From the NCBI GenBank assembly GCA_964035795.1, contig OZ038321.1, forward strand, positions 21,950,283-22,014,282: 64,000 bases of DNA. The letters run 5' to 3'. Below, in pieces: positions 12,201 to 22,568 of this stretch. Below the pieces are notes generated by a model. It ran no database searches, had not been told where the DNA came from, and saw nothing but the letters and a program-made list of their open reading frames with translations. The stretch's first letter is position 1. Each line of letters opens with the position of its first letter. Source of the stretch: Pterobdella sp. o SKG-2022 (Eukaryota > Annelida > Clitellata > Hirudinida > Piscicolidae). Position numbers and translations under genes: made by a program.

Positions 12201-14494
12201 GTGTGCTCAGATCAGGAAGAAGATTGTGACGTCATCACCGAAATTGAGTCAGTTTCAATAACACACTTCAAACATGTGAATCTTAATGTAATTATTCTCA
12301 ACTATTAGTTTTGTTGCTAATTTTAGATTAAAAAGCGGAAATACAAAGTGTTAAACTTTGCTTGAAACTTTGTTCCAGGGTGAAAATTGTCTCAAAATTT
12401 GGAAAGACCACTTCAAAAATCTACTTTCTGTTAACAAAAATGATAATCAAGCTCAATTTGACTGCGTCAAGTTGTTTGACCCAGAAATTAGTACTGCCGA
12501 ATTTAGCCTAAAGGAGATCACAGATTCACTCAAGGCAATAAAACCTAATAAAGCGCCTGGCCTGGATGGTCTTACACTAGAAGTCTGGAAGCTCGAGAAA
12601 ACCCAAAAATACCTGAGAAGGTTTTGCAACAAAACTTTTAACAGTGTGCATCCCAATGAATGGGGCATATCTGGTATTGTTTCTTTGCCCAAGAAAGGAG
12701 ACAACTCGTTGTACCAACTACTGGGGTAAAAGTCTTAGTCAAATAGCTTCTATAATCTACAACCGGCTTATACTAAACAGAATACGCTCTGTCATCGACA
12801 AGCTGCTTTGCCCTAGCCAAAACGGCTTTCGTCTGGGAAGATTCACCTCGTCTCATCTATTCGCACTCAGAAGAATCATAGAAGAATTGCGTAATCACAA
12901 GAAAGAAGCTGTGATAACTTTCATCGATTTCAAAAAAGCATTTGACTCGATAGATCGGTCCAAAATGCTCAAAATCCTTGTTGTATGTGGAATTCCTTCT
13001 GAAATCGTTAATGCAATGCGAGTGATGTATGAAAACAACTCTGCTCTTGTGGTAATCCCTGAAGGCAATGCTTACATCTTCCAGGTCGATACTGGCGTTT
13101 TACAAGAGAACCCACTCGCCCCGTTTCTTTTCATCATTTTCTTAGATTATACTCTCAGCACCTCAATTTTTCCTCCAGATGGATTGACTTTCAAGAGAAA
13201 AGGAAGTCGTAGAGTCCCTGCCGAAAAACTCGCCGAACTTGCATTTGCCGACGATATCGCTCTGATGGAAGATACGATCAACAAAGCTGAGTCTTTTACA
13301 AAATCGAGACTGCAACTCAAAAAATAGGTCTTTCTCAATGCAAGCAAGAGTAAGGAATGCATTTCAATCCCTCTGTAGAGAGTCATATTCATACTTTGAA
13401 TGGCGACTAAATTGAAAAGGTTGATGATTTTCTTTACTTGGGAGGTCACACCAACTTTTCTCGAGAGATCAACACCCGAATCGGAAAATCATGAGGCGCT
13501 CTCAAAGCTAGAAAAAATCTGGATTTCTCGCATTACTACATAGACGAAAGTTAGAATTTTTAAATATACTGTTGAGTCCATACGGCTATTTGGGTGTGAA
13601 TCCTGGGTAATGAACAGCGCTGCAGTGAAGAAAGTTGATGGCACCTACACTCGCATGCTCCGAAGAGTCAAAAAAATCTTTTGGAGAGACCGCCTACCAA
13701 ACGCCCAGCTATACGGTCAAATTCCAAAGTTGTCTACCATAATCAAAAGAAGACGGTTAGCGCTTGCTGGACATGTAACTCGGCACAACGAGCCGCAAAA
13801 ACTCTGTTGTTCTGGACCCCGGAAGAGTGTCGTAGAAGAGGTCGTCCAAATATAACACTGAAAGACGTACTTCATGAAGACACAAAGCTGACTTCTAACG
13901 AACTACGTACTGCTATAGCTGATAGACAAATATGGAGAAAAAATTACGTCATGTCACCGAAATGAAAATTGGAAGCACCACTACTACTACTATCTAAACT
14001 TTGTTATAATGCAATTGGAATTTTTATCATTATTTTTATTTTTAAGGGATGATTCAGATAAAACAAGGCAAAGCTTTCTAATTCATTTATAGGCACTTAG
14101 TTCAATGACTCAGTTAATTATTTAAATATAACCATATAATATATCTTGTTTTTTAAAAAAGTATATTCACAGTAATCTCAGCTCATAATCTGGTGTTTTC
14201 AAGAATTTTATTTTTCAATCCATTAAATTTTTAAAATCAAATTACAGGAATAAAGAGCCTCCCACAAAGAAGTGCTCTAGAAACTACATCAGTTTCTCAG
14301 ATGAACAGACATTTCTTGATTATTTTCCCAAGAAACCACCTCCTAAAGCCCCCAAAAAACCTCAATTATGTGTGGTGACAGGTCTGCCAGCCAAGTATAA
14401 AGAACCAATTACTTCATTACCTTGTGCTACTTTAGAAGCTTATAATATTATTAAAGAAGCCTATCAACAAAAACTTCAGGAAGAAAATGGATGA
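9264..14494 (+). CDS. VPS72: VPS72/YL1, H2A.Z-binding chromatin-remodelling subunit
   Basis: YL1 is the H2A.Z chaperone subunit of the SRCAP and TIP60 complexes in the nucleus. Seven exons join in phase: 9264-9431, 9591-9734, 10014-10119, 10249-10408, 11647-11711, 12112-12247 and 14248-14494, giving about 341 residues. The N-terminus is acidic and has the YL1 signature MARLLEAEDEDDFYKTTYGG. The middle has KSTAEKSK, then LTQEELLEEAKITEEINLAS and ETYQKMELERKRI. The C-terminus holds the YL1_C domain: YISFSDEQTFLDYFP, then CVVTGLPAKYKEPITSLP and AYNIIKEAYQQ. The donor of exon 3 is uncertain (10112 or 10119); the other junctions are well fixed by homology. The introns after exons 4 to 6 are loaded with LINE and foldback debris. 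The stop lies 79 bp from the stop of convergent PSMG3. Confidence 0.94.
10471..10945 (+). mobile_element. Decayed LINE fragment, endonuclease part fused to C-terminal tail
   Basis: In VPS72 intron 4. The ORF at 10471-10809 joins FSDHKVLMWKSQLKVPALVY, from the end of an APE-type endonuclease, directly to RLKWFGHVMRMDAGNPAS and GKREQGRPKKT, from the C-terminal end of a LINE reverse-transcriptase ORF. The whole polymerase domain is absent, so this is an internal-deletion derivative. The 3' part (10890-10943) ends in CTAGCATG...AAAACGATGATGATG, a tail also present at 11745-11802. Confidence 0.75.
11030..11200. repeat. Foldback family 1, partial copy
   Basis: Contains TTTTCGATAAG followed by TAGCCTTATCAT and AAAAGTTAGC, matching one half of the palindromic element next to it at 11250-11563. 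In VPS72 intron 4. Confidence 0.6.
11250..11563. repeat. Foldback/MITE-like element, full-length copy (family 1)
   Basis: About 314 bp that is inverted-repetitive end to end. It starts CTTTTCAGAGACAT and ends ATGTCTTTGAAAAG, and the arms of about 140 bp match along nearly their whole length, including CAGCTATAGTTTTCGATAAG on the left and CTTATCGAAAATTATAGCTT on the right. No transposase ORF. Non-autonomous foldback element in VPS72 intron 4. Confidence 0.85.
11730..11802 (+). repeat. LINE/SINE 3' tail fragment
   Basis: In VPS72 intron 5, starting 19 bp after exon 5. The stretch CCGTGCTAGCATGGAAAC then GCGTAAAACGATGATGATGG closely matches the 3' end of the LINE fragment at 10890-10943. It marks a strongly 5'-truncated insertion. 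Confidence 0.65.
12340..13995 (+). mobile_element. 5'-truncated LINE, reverse-transcriptase domain, several frameshifts
   Basis: In VPS72 intron 6. The pieces read as one RT ORF across three frames: KDHFKNLLSVNKND and NKAPGLDGLTLEVW (12358-12720), a frameshift, then QNGFRLGRFTSSHLFALRRI, AVITFIDFKKAFDSIDRSK and LAELAFADDIALMED (12720-13327). Next come VDDFLYLGG (about 13410-13440), a YTRMLRRVKKIFWRDRLP region (from 13645), and the thumb/C-terminal part ending RQIWRKNYVMSPK (to 13965). The FADD catalytic box is intact, but the usual QGDP motif reads QENP. No endonuclease domain precedes it, so the copy is 5'-truncated. It ends in a short ACT-rich simple repeat near 13975-13995, as is common at LINE 3' ends. 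Not autonomous. Confidence 0.88.
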
Positions 14495-14573
14495 TGTCTA
14501 AACTTTTTTACTTTTATAAATCAAATAATAAACTTTATATTTAAAAATTTTTAACCAAAATAAAATTTTGCAA

Positions 14574-15175
14574 TCATGAAAAGCTAGTCAAAACTTTAGA
14601 AATTTCTTTAACAAAGTTTGGGGATTTGTCTTTCAAGGCAAGGTTGAATATTATGGGTTTATCTTTGATGATAGCTTCACCCAAGGTCCTTGCAACCACA
14701 TTTGTGAAGAGCTGAAAAAATATAAAAATAGAATCAAAATTTTCTATTTTGAAATATTATCTAAATAAATTAAAACACTTGAATATTCTCAATCCTTTTA
14801 CAAAACTGTCAATTAAAAACTGAACAAAACATACATTATCTTCACCGAAGAGAATTTTAACATCAAAAACCACCAAGCTATTAGCACTTTCTAATGCAGT
14901 TTCTTTTTTTACTAATACCTGAAATGAGTGAATATGATATTTATTCAAACATTGTGATAATATCTCATAATTTATTTTTTGCTTACTGAAGTCCCGGGTT
15001 TTTTTAATTGAGTTATGAAGATAAGACCTATGTTCGAGTAGTCTAAGACAATAAGCTCAGTTTCAAAACCATTTATATGAAGATTCTTCTGCAGATATAT
15101 TTAAATTAAAATTAAAAGTGAATAAAAAAATAATTGCATTCTAATGCAACATACTTGTAAATTTTTAACCTCCAT
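14574..15175 (-). CDS. PSMG3: PSMG3-like proteasome assembly chaperone 3
   Basis: PSMG3 (PAC3) pairs with PAC4 to help assemble the 20S proteasome alpha ring. Four exons, all joined in phase 0: 15175-15155 (MEVKNLQ), 15088-14987, 14918-14835 and 14711-14574, giving 114 residues, close to the roughly 120 usual for the family. Exon 2 carries ETELIVLDYSNIGLIFITQL, exon 3 SLVVFDVKILFGEDN, and exon 4 LFTNVVARTLGEAI and NLALKDKSPNFVKEIS. This parallels the PSMG3 order of a TQVV..F..HILVVVTQFGK-type strand, then a VLLGQDEP-type loop, then AVKDKS. Similarity is moderate because the family diverges fast. It is tail-to-tail with VPS72 (79 bp between stops) and head-to-head with RPP38 (250 bp between starts). 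Confidence 0.8.
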
Positions 15176-15425
15176 TAGAGAGAAAATTTTAAAACACTAT
15201 TTTCAATTTACTTTTAGTAGAAAATGTTTTTACTAAATGAAGCTATTTGGTAGTCTTCAAATTTTCAAAATAGTAAAAAATAAAACATTAATTAGTTATT
15301 AATATGAAAAAATTATTACTTTAATGATTCATCCGAGTTTTTGAAACTAAGCTCACTTTTCAATGTTTTACTGCTCATGCTTGAACATTTTTATCATAAA
15401 TCTTAAAGTTTATTCAAGTTTTATC

Positions 15426-16866
15426 ATGTCAGATAACACCGTTGCTTGTTTGAATAAGTATCAAGTCAATAAAACTTTGCGGACTAAAATAAAAAAATCT
15501 ATTCCCAAACCAGTATTATGTGCAACTCATAAAATTTTATGGTACATTTGTTATGAATTGTATAAAATACATTATATATTTCAAAATCGAAAAAATTTTA
15601 TTGCAAAAAGATGTATTTCAATTCAGGCCGTCCATTGAATCCAAAACTCAAGAATCAATATTATCTTCTTTAGTAAAGTAAATAATTTCGTTTGAGAAGT
15701 TTTGAACAAATGTAATGTAACTAATTTTTTTAAAGATTTTTCACAGAAAATAATTTCAAGTTATCTTATCTTGATCAAGCATCATTGAAAGGGCTAAGTG
15801 CACAAGAAAGAAAAGCTAAAAAAGCAGAGCATCTCCAAAGTTTAAAAGAAACCAATAATTATAAGTTGAGGTAGTTTTCGATTAATCATATTATTTATAA
15901 TTACTATCACGCTTATTTTTCAGAAAATGTTTAGAAATAGGTGTTAATCAAGTTACCAGGGCATTAGAAAAAGGTATAAAGTTCAAATCTACTTTAAATA
16001 AAGAAAAGGAAAAAGATAAAAAAACGAAAAATTCTGAAAATCAATTTGAAGAAACTTCATGTCATGATGGTTTGTCAATTATCTTTGTTGATAGGTCATC
16101 ACCCTGGCAAATGCACAGGCACCTGATTCAAATGGCTGCCATTTGTAAGTGTCCAGCTGTGGCTTTAGATAATTTGTCTGAAAGACTGGCTTCATTATTA
16201 TCACTCACTAAGTTTTGTACTTTTGCTTTCAAAAAATTTTTGAACAATCAAATTATAGAGCAATTTGTTAATTCCATTGTTCTTTTGTGCCCTAAGTTAG
16301 AAGTACCATGGTTAGAGCATGAAAATAATACTTTGAATATAAAGATTGGTAATTCTTCTGGAGAGTTTGAACAAAATCAAAGAAGTACTGATGAGACAAT
16401 AAAAGATGCAAATGATGATGATGATATTGAAATGCAAAGTGACACTACAGATGCCAAAACACTCTGTTTTGAAGATTTATACATCATTAAAGGACTTAAT
16501 GGTCATGAGTATAAAGAACTTTTTTCACTAAGAAAGAAAAGTGCATTTATTGATAAAAATTTTGAACTAATGATGTTCAACTATAACCCACATAAATCTT
16601 CTTTCTGTCCACCACCTTTTAGTATGGCTTCTGTTTTTTATAATAAAAAAATTGATGATAGAATTGCCAAAAAGAAGCTGAGAAAGGATGGCCAAAAAGC
16701 TGAAAATGACAAAATGACTCAGCAGGTCAAAGATTTTGTATCGATGAAAAATGAAGATGTTTGCTCGCATGAAAGTATGGAAATTAATAGAAAAAGAAAG
16801 TTTGAAGGTGATGTTGTTAAAAAAGTTCATAAAAATGAACATAAAAAGAAACGTAAGAAAAAATAA
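15426..16866 (+). CDS. RPP38: RPP38-like RNase P/MRP protein (L7Ae family)
   Basis: RPP38 is an L7Ae-family, kink-turn-binding subunit of nuclear RNase P and RNase MRP. Exons 15426-15541, 15627-15677, 15736-15870 and 15924-16866 join in phase, giving about 414 residues. Exon 1 to 2 gives ATHKILWPSIESKTQESIL, matching the N-terminal RW.ALES motif. Exon 4 has the L7Ae signature CLEIGVNQVTRALEKG, then LSIIFVDRSSPWQMHRHLIQ, CKCPAVALDNLSERLASLLS and FVNSIVLLCPKLEVPWL. An extra Lys-rich insert of about 35 residues separates VTRALEKG from LSIIFVD. The C-terminus is basic (RKRKFEGD...KKRKKK), a likely nuclear/nucleolar signal. Start chosen at MSDNTV because the upstream in-frame Met only adds AT-rich codons. 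It sits 150 bp upstream of POLR1E on the same strand. Confidence 0.88.
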
Positions 16867-17016
16867 ATTTTTGGATAGTTTTGTTGAGAAAAGTTTTTAT
16901 TCAAAATAAATTTCAAAATTTGTCAGTTTTAAAATATTTTGCCATAATGTTACAACTCGTGTGCACTTTTAACGAAGTAAAACAGCATGCTTTGAGCAAT
17001 TTCAATTTTTCTTATA

Positions 17017-20000
17017 ATGGGTGAAGCCAATGATTTTTTTAATCACGTTTCAACTGTATATGAACAGTCTAAAAATGACGAAGAAGTTAGAGCCATCATA
17101 GGTAGATCTTTAGTTTATAATTAAAAGAAGTTCATAATCAAAAAAATACCGCAGCTAATTTTCCCTCAACCATATCTGCAAATAATTGTGAAAAAGCTAC
17201 TTTTAAATATTACAAAAGTTCTAATAAGCTCAACAAGGCTAAAGCTTTACAGAGAAAACTGGTGAGGTCAGCTTGTTTAAAAAATAAATTTCATTCACTT
17301 GATTTACTTGAAAAATATCTATCATTTTTTTCAATTTCTCAATTTTTTTCTATTATAATTCTTGCAATTTTTGTAAAATTTCTAATAGAAAGAAACTTAT
17401 TTGTTTTGCAGGTTGCAAATACAGAAGGTAAAATAAATTATGAGGGCTATCTGAATGACACCACAGACAAATCACTTTTCAAGTTATTATTTGAAACTTT
17501 TTTTAAACAGAGTCATTTTTTTTAATTTATAAAAAATGAGTGCTTCAATCAGCTTTTCCCGTTGATATTAGTGTAGTAAAAATTCTCTTCTTGACTCTGA
17601 AGTCAGTATAGAGTTTTCATACTCAGATTTAAGTTTTTGATTTTTGAAGAAAAGTTCAAATGATAGGTAATGAAAAGTAAATCATCACTCATAATAATTT
17701 TAAAATAATATAACTTGAAAACTTCTGCAACAACAGACAATATGTGGGAGTATACAACAAGAAGAAAAACAAAGTTACCATATATGATGCTCAACTCATC
17801 AATATGTATTTACAATCTGATGGTATTGTATCAATGATTCCATTTATGAAGTTTATCAAATTGTTAATTTTTAAATTACACTTTAAGTTTATAAATAATT
17901 TAGGCAAACTGCTGTCAAGTCTAGTTACTGGGACATGTACAGCAGTTTAAACTATTTTCATTAATTTATATAGTGCTGAGGTTAATTTGAGTTATTGTTT
18001 TACTGTTGATAAAAGTTATTGAGCTTATAATTTTTATAATTTATATCAACAGTTATTATTATTGTTATATACACTAAATGGAAGATTATGACAATGACAT
18101 CAATAAAACTAAATAAAAATATTTTCACATGAGTGGATTTTAAATTAACCAAGCATTATATATTCTTAAAACATGCTATTTATTCTAAACTGTTTTTATT
18201 TTATTTTTTCAATTTTTAGAAAAAGTTTCTGAAATGCAAAGCAAACTAGAGTTTAGGGAGCGTGTAAGTTTCTATACTTTTTTTTAAATTTCCTATGAAA
18301 TATGATCATAAAAAACTCAAACAATTGAGTATAAAACTTGTGAGTTTCAACTCAACTTTTGAAATAGATAATTATGTTGTATATGCAGTAGTCTCCATTA
18401 AAAGACTTCTGAATAAACACTTTAAGAAAAACGTAAATTTAAAATTGTTTACAAAAAGCCTACTACATTTCCATAGTTTTTTCTTAAAATTACTTTCATA
18501 GTTATACTTTATGTCATAGTTATACATAACATTATTATGAATTTAAAATGCAAATCATGCAGAATGAAATGTTGATTCAAGCATTTGGTAGTGTCAAAGG
18601 CAAAAGAACAATAGAAAACATTAAAAGGAACCATGAATTCAAGAAATCTGTGTCTTCTACCATAGGTGGATTGCTTGGCTAATTTTATCCTCATATCATA
18701 AGCTACCAAAAATTGTTATAATGTGATGAAAAAACACTATCAAAAAATTTTCTTTTCTGTATCAATATTAACAGCGTCATAAATCTTAAAAACTGAACTT
18801 TCAACCACCTGGACTTATTCAACAAGCTACCTCATAAACCCACATCAGGATACGCCTTTGAACAAGTAGACAAGGATGCGCTGGAAGTGAAGGACGATGT
18901 GGCTTCAAACCCCATTATGGAGTACCTACCTCACTGCTTTGGGGATGCTCTGACGCCGCAAGATGTATTTCCATGGTCCAGCTGTTAGTACCTTTGTTGT
19001 GGCTTCAGAGAGGTTTACGATAGAATAACGTGTGTTTGTAGCAGTGTGAACTTTAAGTGCTTGTAGTTTATATTAATTATGAAGATATCATCGCAACCAA
19101 AATACAAATTATTTTCATATGCTAAACTTTAAAAACATCAATTGAGGGTTCCTATATTTATTTAAAATAAAAGCTAAAAGCTATATAATGCTAACGTTTT
19201 ATGATAAGACTATACTTATCGAAAATTATAGCTTTTCTTTTAAATAAATTTATGAATCTTCAATTGATGTTTTAAAAGTTTAATTACTTTACTAAACACT
19301 CATAAGATGTCTCTGAAAAGTTATTTTCATGTCTTTCTAAAAATCTCCAAATTTGAGGAGTTTTTGTTCATTGAAAACAAAAGCTAGATTTTTCGATAAG
19401 TGAAGTTTCAACAGTTTTTTACGTCGATTTATGGAAGAACTAGTACATTTTTTGAGCAAAAAAAACAGCTATAATTTTCGATAAGTTTAGCTTTCTCATA
19501 AAACATTAGCGCTAATGTTTTATGATAAGGCTAAACTTATCGAAAATGTTGGCTCAATAAATGTAATCTTCCATAAATTGATTTAAAAAACTGTTGAATA
19601 TCACTTATAAATACATTGATGTCTCTGAAAAGTTAAAGTTTAAACATAGAACGTAAAAATACTTACGATGAATGAAAGATGTGTGTGTGATTGAAAAATA
19701 AAAAATTACGAGGTCTTGTAGCGACTTCTAGTTATGCTATATGAATACAATATTATTGAATTAAATAATTGAGTTTATTAATACAAAGAGATTGAAATTG
19801 TTTTTTTTATTGAATACTTAGAAAGCTAAATTTATGAAAAATATTCTTTTGTAGATCAAAATTTTATAATTTTGTGTGGTTTTTAAAATTTTTGAATTAA
19901 TTTTGAAAATTCTAATAAAGTTAAAAATAAATTTTTTCTCAACATTTCGCATTTACCTCAAGGAGAATCAATCAATCTTATATTCTAATAGTTATCTTTC

Positions 20001-22568
20001 AAAATTTTCTAATATAAATCTCCCACAGTGATAACGGAGAACGAAATGGACGCGTTGATAAATCCATCTGCAGTGTTTGTCGAGTCAACACTCGACCAAG
20101 TACACAAGTGGACAGAAAACAACACGTAATTCTCATAGTTATTAGTCTTTATTGTTTCATTATGTATTAGTGCTTCAAGTTATGGGATTGTTCTTATGTT
20201 TGTATGAGACCTGTTTAAGTTTCTAAATTTTTTTTTGCAGAAAGAAATAGCTCGAAATATTTTAAATTTATTTCTTCTAAAATCGTTTTTAAAAAAAAAA
20301 AATTAAAAGTATTTAATTATGCGGAAACAAGATTTCTTTCATTCATCACTCATGTCTTAATTATCTTGATAATGATAAAATCTTCTTCCAGGTATCCTAA
20401 TTTTATATGCAAGCGTCTGACCTATCTGCCCACAGAACCTGGGGAAAGATTGAGAATGAGCAACTTTCTAATGTACACAAACTACCTTATCATTCTCTTC
20501 AGACAAAAGGCCAAAGATTTGAAGAAAAGGGGTTTGTGAGATATATATTTTGAAGATGAGATTATATTGATTTTGTGGAAATGTTTAAGAGCGGTTTGTT
20601 TTGCCTTGCAAGCATTTGTACACATGTTTATAATTTATATGTTACACTGAATTATAGTTAATTTCATTTAATTAACAAATATTTATTTTGTATTACATTT
20701 TGAATTAATTATTTCATTTTTGAATTTTGATTTTATTCTTATTGAACATCGAATCTTTGCACATCACCTATCAAACTCATTACAGACATCTTCCCCCTCG
20801 ACACACCACCCATGATCAGAGCTAACCTCCTAAACAAGTTCACTTCCTCAGTAGCAGACCACAAGTGGGCTAGGTCTGTTGTGGCTTTTACACTCACTAT
20901 AATGATTATCATAGGGGTCTTGAAGACTTAATCAGTTTCATGCCACTATAATAATCTTCTTTATTTGTTTGATTGTTTGTTTGTGTTTTTGTTTGTTTAT
21001 ATTTTTTTGTATTTTTTCTTCCTTTCATTTGTTTCTTTGCGATCTAAATGGGTAGTATATATAGAGCAACGACCTGTGAAACCAATCACTTGCTCCACCG
21101 AAACCCCAGTCAGGGGCAACTAAAGTGTGGGCTTACTATATATAAAGAATAGTTTGTGAAATAGGCTTTCTACCGGGACGCCAGTGTAGATTTTGGTTAA
21201 GATTAAAGCATTAAACGCAATAAGAACTCGAAATCTACTTTAACTGATTTCTTATTCATTATGATTCTCATGGAGTTCTGTGGAATCTTTCAATTGGAAC
21301 CGTAGTTTTAATGATTTTATGATCGACTCGGTCTACTATAAGATGTTTATAAATAACATCTTCATGTTAATGTGATATATCCTTCAGTACATTACTTCTT
21401 AGAAGCTTCATAAATGTACATCAAACTTGTATACAATCTATAGCATTACATCATTATATATGATTATCTGGTTATATCATTCAACCTCCAAAAATATGTA
21501 TTTCAAATTTTTTTTAGTTTCTTCGAATGGTGTAATATAAATTGAGAGAATTACCTTCATCTACAATACTAATCCACTGCTGTAGTATCTCAGTACTTGA
21601 AACAGTGGCTGGTTAATTGCTCATTCAAAAATATAAATTTTTTTATTGAAAGAAAAATAAGTATTATTCGGGACCAATTTTTATATGATTGTTGATTTGG
21701 AAATTATGGGTTTTTAAGATGCAACGTCTCTACACTTTAGCAATTTTCTTTATTAACTAAGGTCCATCTTTCAAGTCAAATAACAATGATAGTAGAGTGT
21801 CAATATTGACAACCGAAGTTAATTAATAAAACCTGCATAGAGTTGAAAAAGATGTTTGGGTTTTATCTTAGTGCTATAGAAATCGAAATTTATATTAATT
21901 GAGTTCTAACTTGATATTATTTCACTTCAGAAACATGTCGATGAAGCAGAGAGACTGTCTCTTGTATCACACCTTAGTGGCATGCCTCAAGATTGATGAC
22001 TGTGACTTGGTGATTGCTGATCTGAAGGAGGACATCAAGGCCAGGGAGTCAGTTTTTTTTGTATTCTTTTCTTAATTGTTTTTTTTAGTAGCATGAAACC
22101 AATCGATTTTGCAGTCGAATCCCCAGTTAGGGGTTGACTTATTTTATGCTTATTATGTTGACAAAATTTCACTTATTTGGCCGTTGAACTGTTTCTATAG
22201 CACTAGCTATTGTATCTTCCACGAGCAACGTTAAATTTGAACGGTAGCCAACCTTTTGAAGCAGTTTGATTTTTATTTTTTTCTCCTGGTGACAGAATAA
22301 TTTCCGAGAAAAATTTAAAATAGAAATTTATAGCTCATATATGTATAATTTAAAATGATTATTTTTTTAAATTAAATTTTTAGGTCGTTTAATCTTGTAC
22401 AATCTCTTCAGTTTGGTGAAATATTACAAAATGATGGGGTGCAAGATCATGTCAGGCAAGAATGTGGAAGGAAAAACCGTCAAAGACAATCCCAGAGCTG
22501 TTCTCACCACACCTTTCATACTCCCTGAGCCTCCCAAACTAAGGGCCGAGAAGCGCAAGAGGGAGTAA
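17017..22568 (+). CDS. POLR1E: POLR1E/RPA49-like RNA polymerase I subunit (PAF53)
   Basis: PAF53/RPA49 is the RNA polymerase I-specific subunit needed for initiation and elongation of rRNA transcription. Exons: 17017-17101, 17155-17261, 17412-17482, 17737-17822, 18220-18263, 18563-18665, about 18827-18983, 20029-20125, 20392-20531, 20786-20873, 21931-22047 and 22384-22568. Landmarks: QYVGVYNKKKNKVTIYDAQL (GILNK...YDAEL), FGSVKGKRTIENIKRN, YLPHCFGDALTPQDVFPWSS, LITENEMDALINPS, then FICKRLTYLPTEPGERLRMS and PPMIRANLLNKFTSS. The last exon ends ILPEPPKLRAEKRKRE. The order follows human PAF53 throughout. Two joins are not clean. Exon 6 ends in phase 1 while the only open start for exon 7 is phase 0. 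Exon 11 ends in phase 2 while exon 12 needs phase 1. A missed micro-exon or an assembly indel would explain each. Confidence 0.87.
19128..19320. repeat. Foldback family 1 copy
   Basis: In POLR1E intron 7. Contains ACATCAATTGAGG at one end and CAATTGATGTTTT...AAGATGTCTCTGAAAAG at the other, with the core TTATCGAAAATTATAGCTTT. The left end lacks the terminal CTTTTCAGAGACAT. Confidence 0.7.
19400..19632. repeat. Foldback family 1 copy with perfect central palindrome
   Basis: Arms CAACAGTTTTTTACG...GATTTATGGAAGA and TCTTCCATAAATTGAT...AAACTGTTGA mirror each other. The centre 19501-19520 is the perfect palindrome AAACATTAGCGCTAATGTTT, flanked by mirrored TTTCGATAAGTTTAGC. It ends with ATTGATGTCTCTGAAAAG. 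No ORF. Confidence 0.8.
20925..21020 (+). repeat. Short interspersed repeat ending in a TTTG tract
   Basis: CAGTTTCATGCCACTATAAT followed by a TTATTTGTTTG tract. The same roughly 55-bp unit with a similar TTTG-rich end recurs at about 32030-32140. In POLR1E intron 10. Confidence 0.6.
21088..21130 (+). repeat. Repeat fragment shared with 22093-22133
   Basis: GTGAAACCAATC...CGAAACCCCAGTCAGGGG parallels ATGAAACCAATC...CGAATCCCCAGTTAGGGG in the next POLR1E intron. The CGAATCCCC core recalls a tRNA T-loop/B box, so a SINE fragment is possible but unproven. Confidence 0.4.
22093..22133 (+). repeat. Repeat fragment shared with 21088-21130
   Basis: Second copy of the same roughly 40-bp motif, in POLR1E intron 11 about 50 bp after exon 11. 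Confidence 0.4.
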
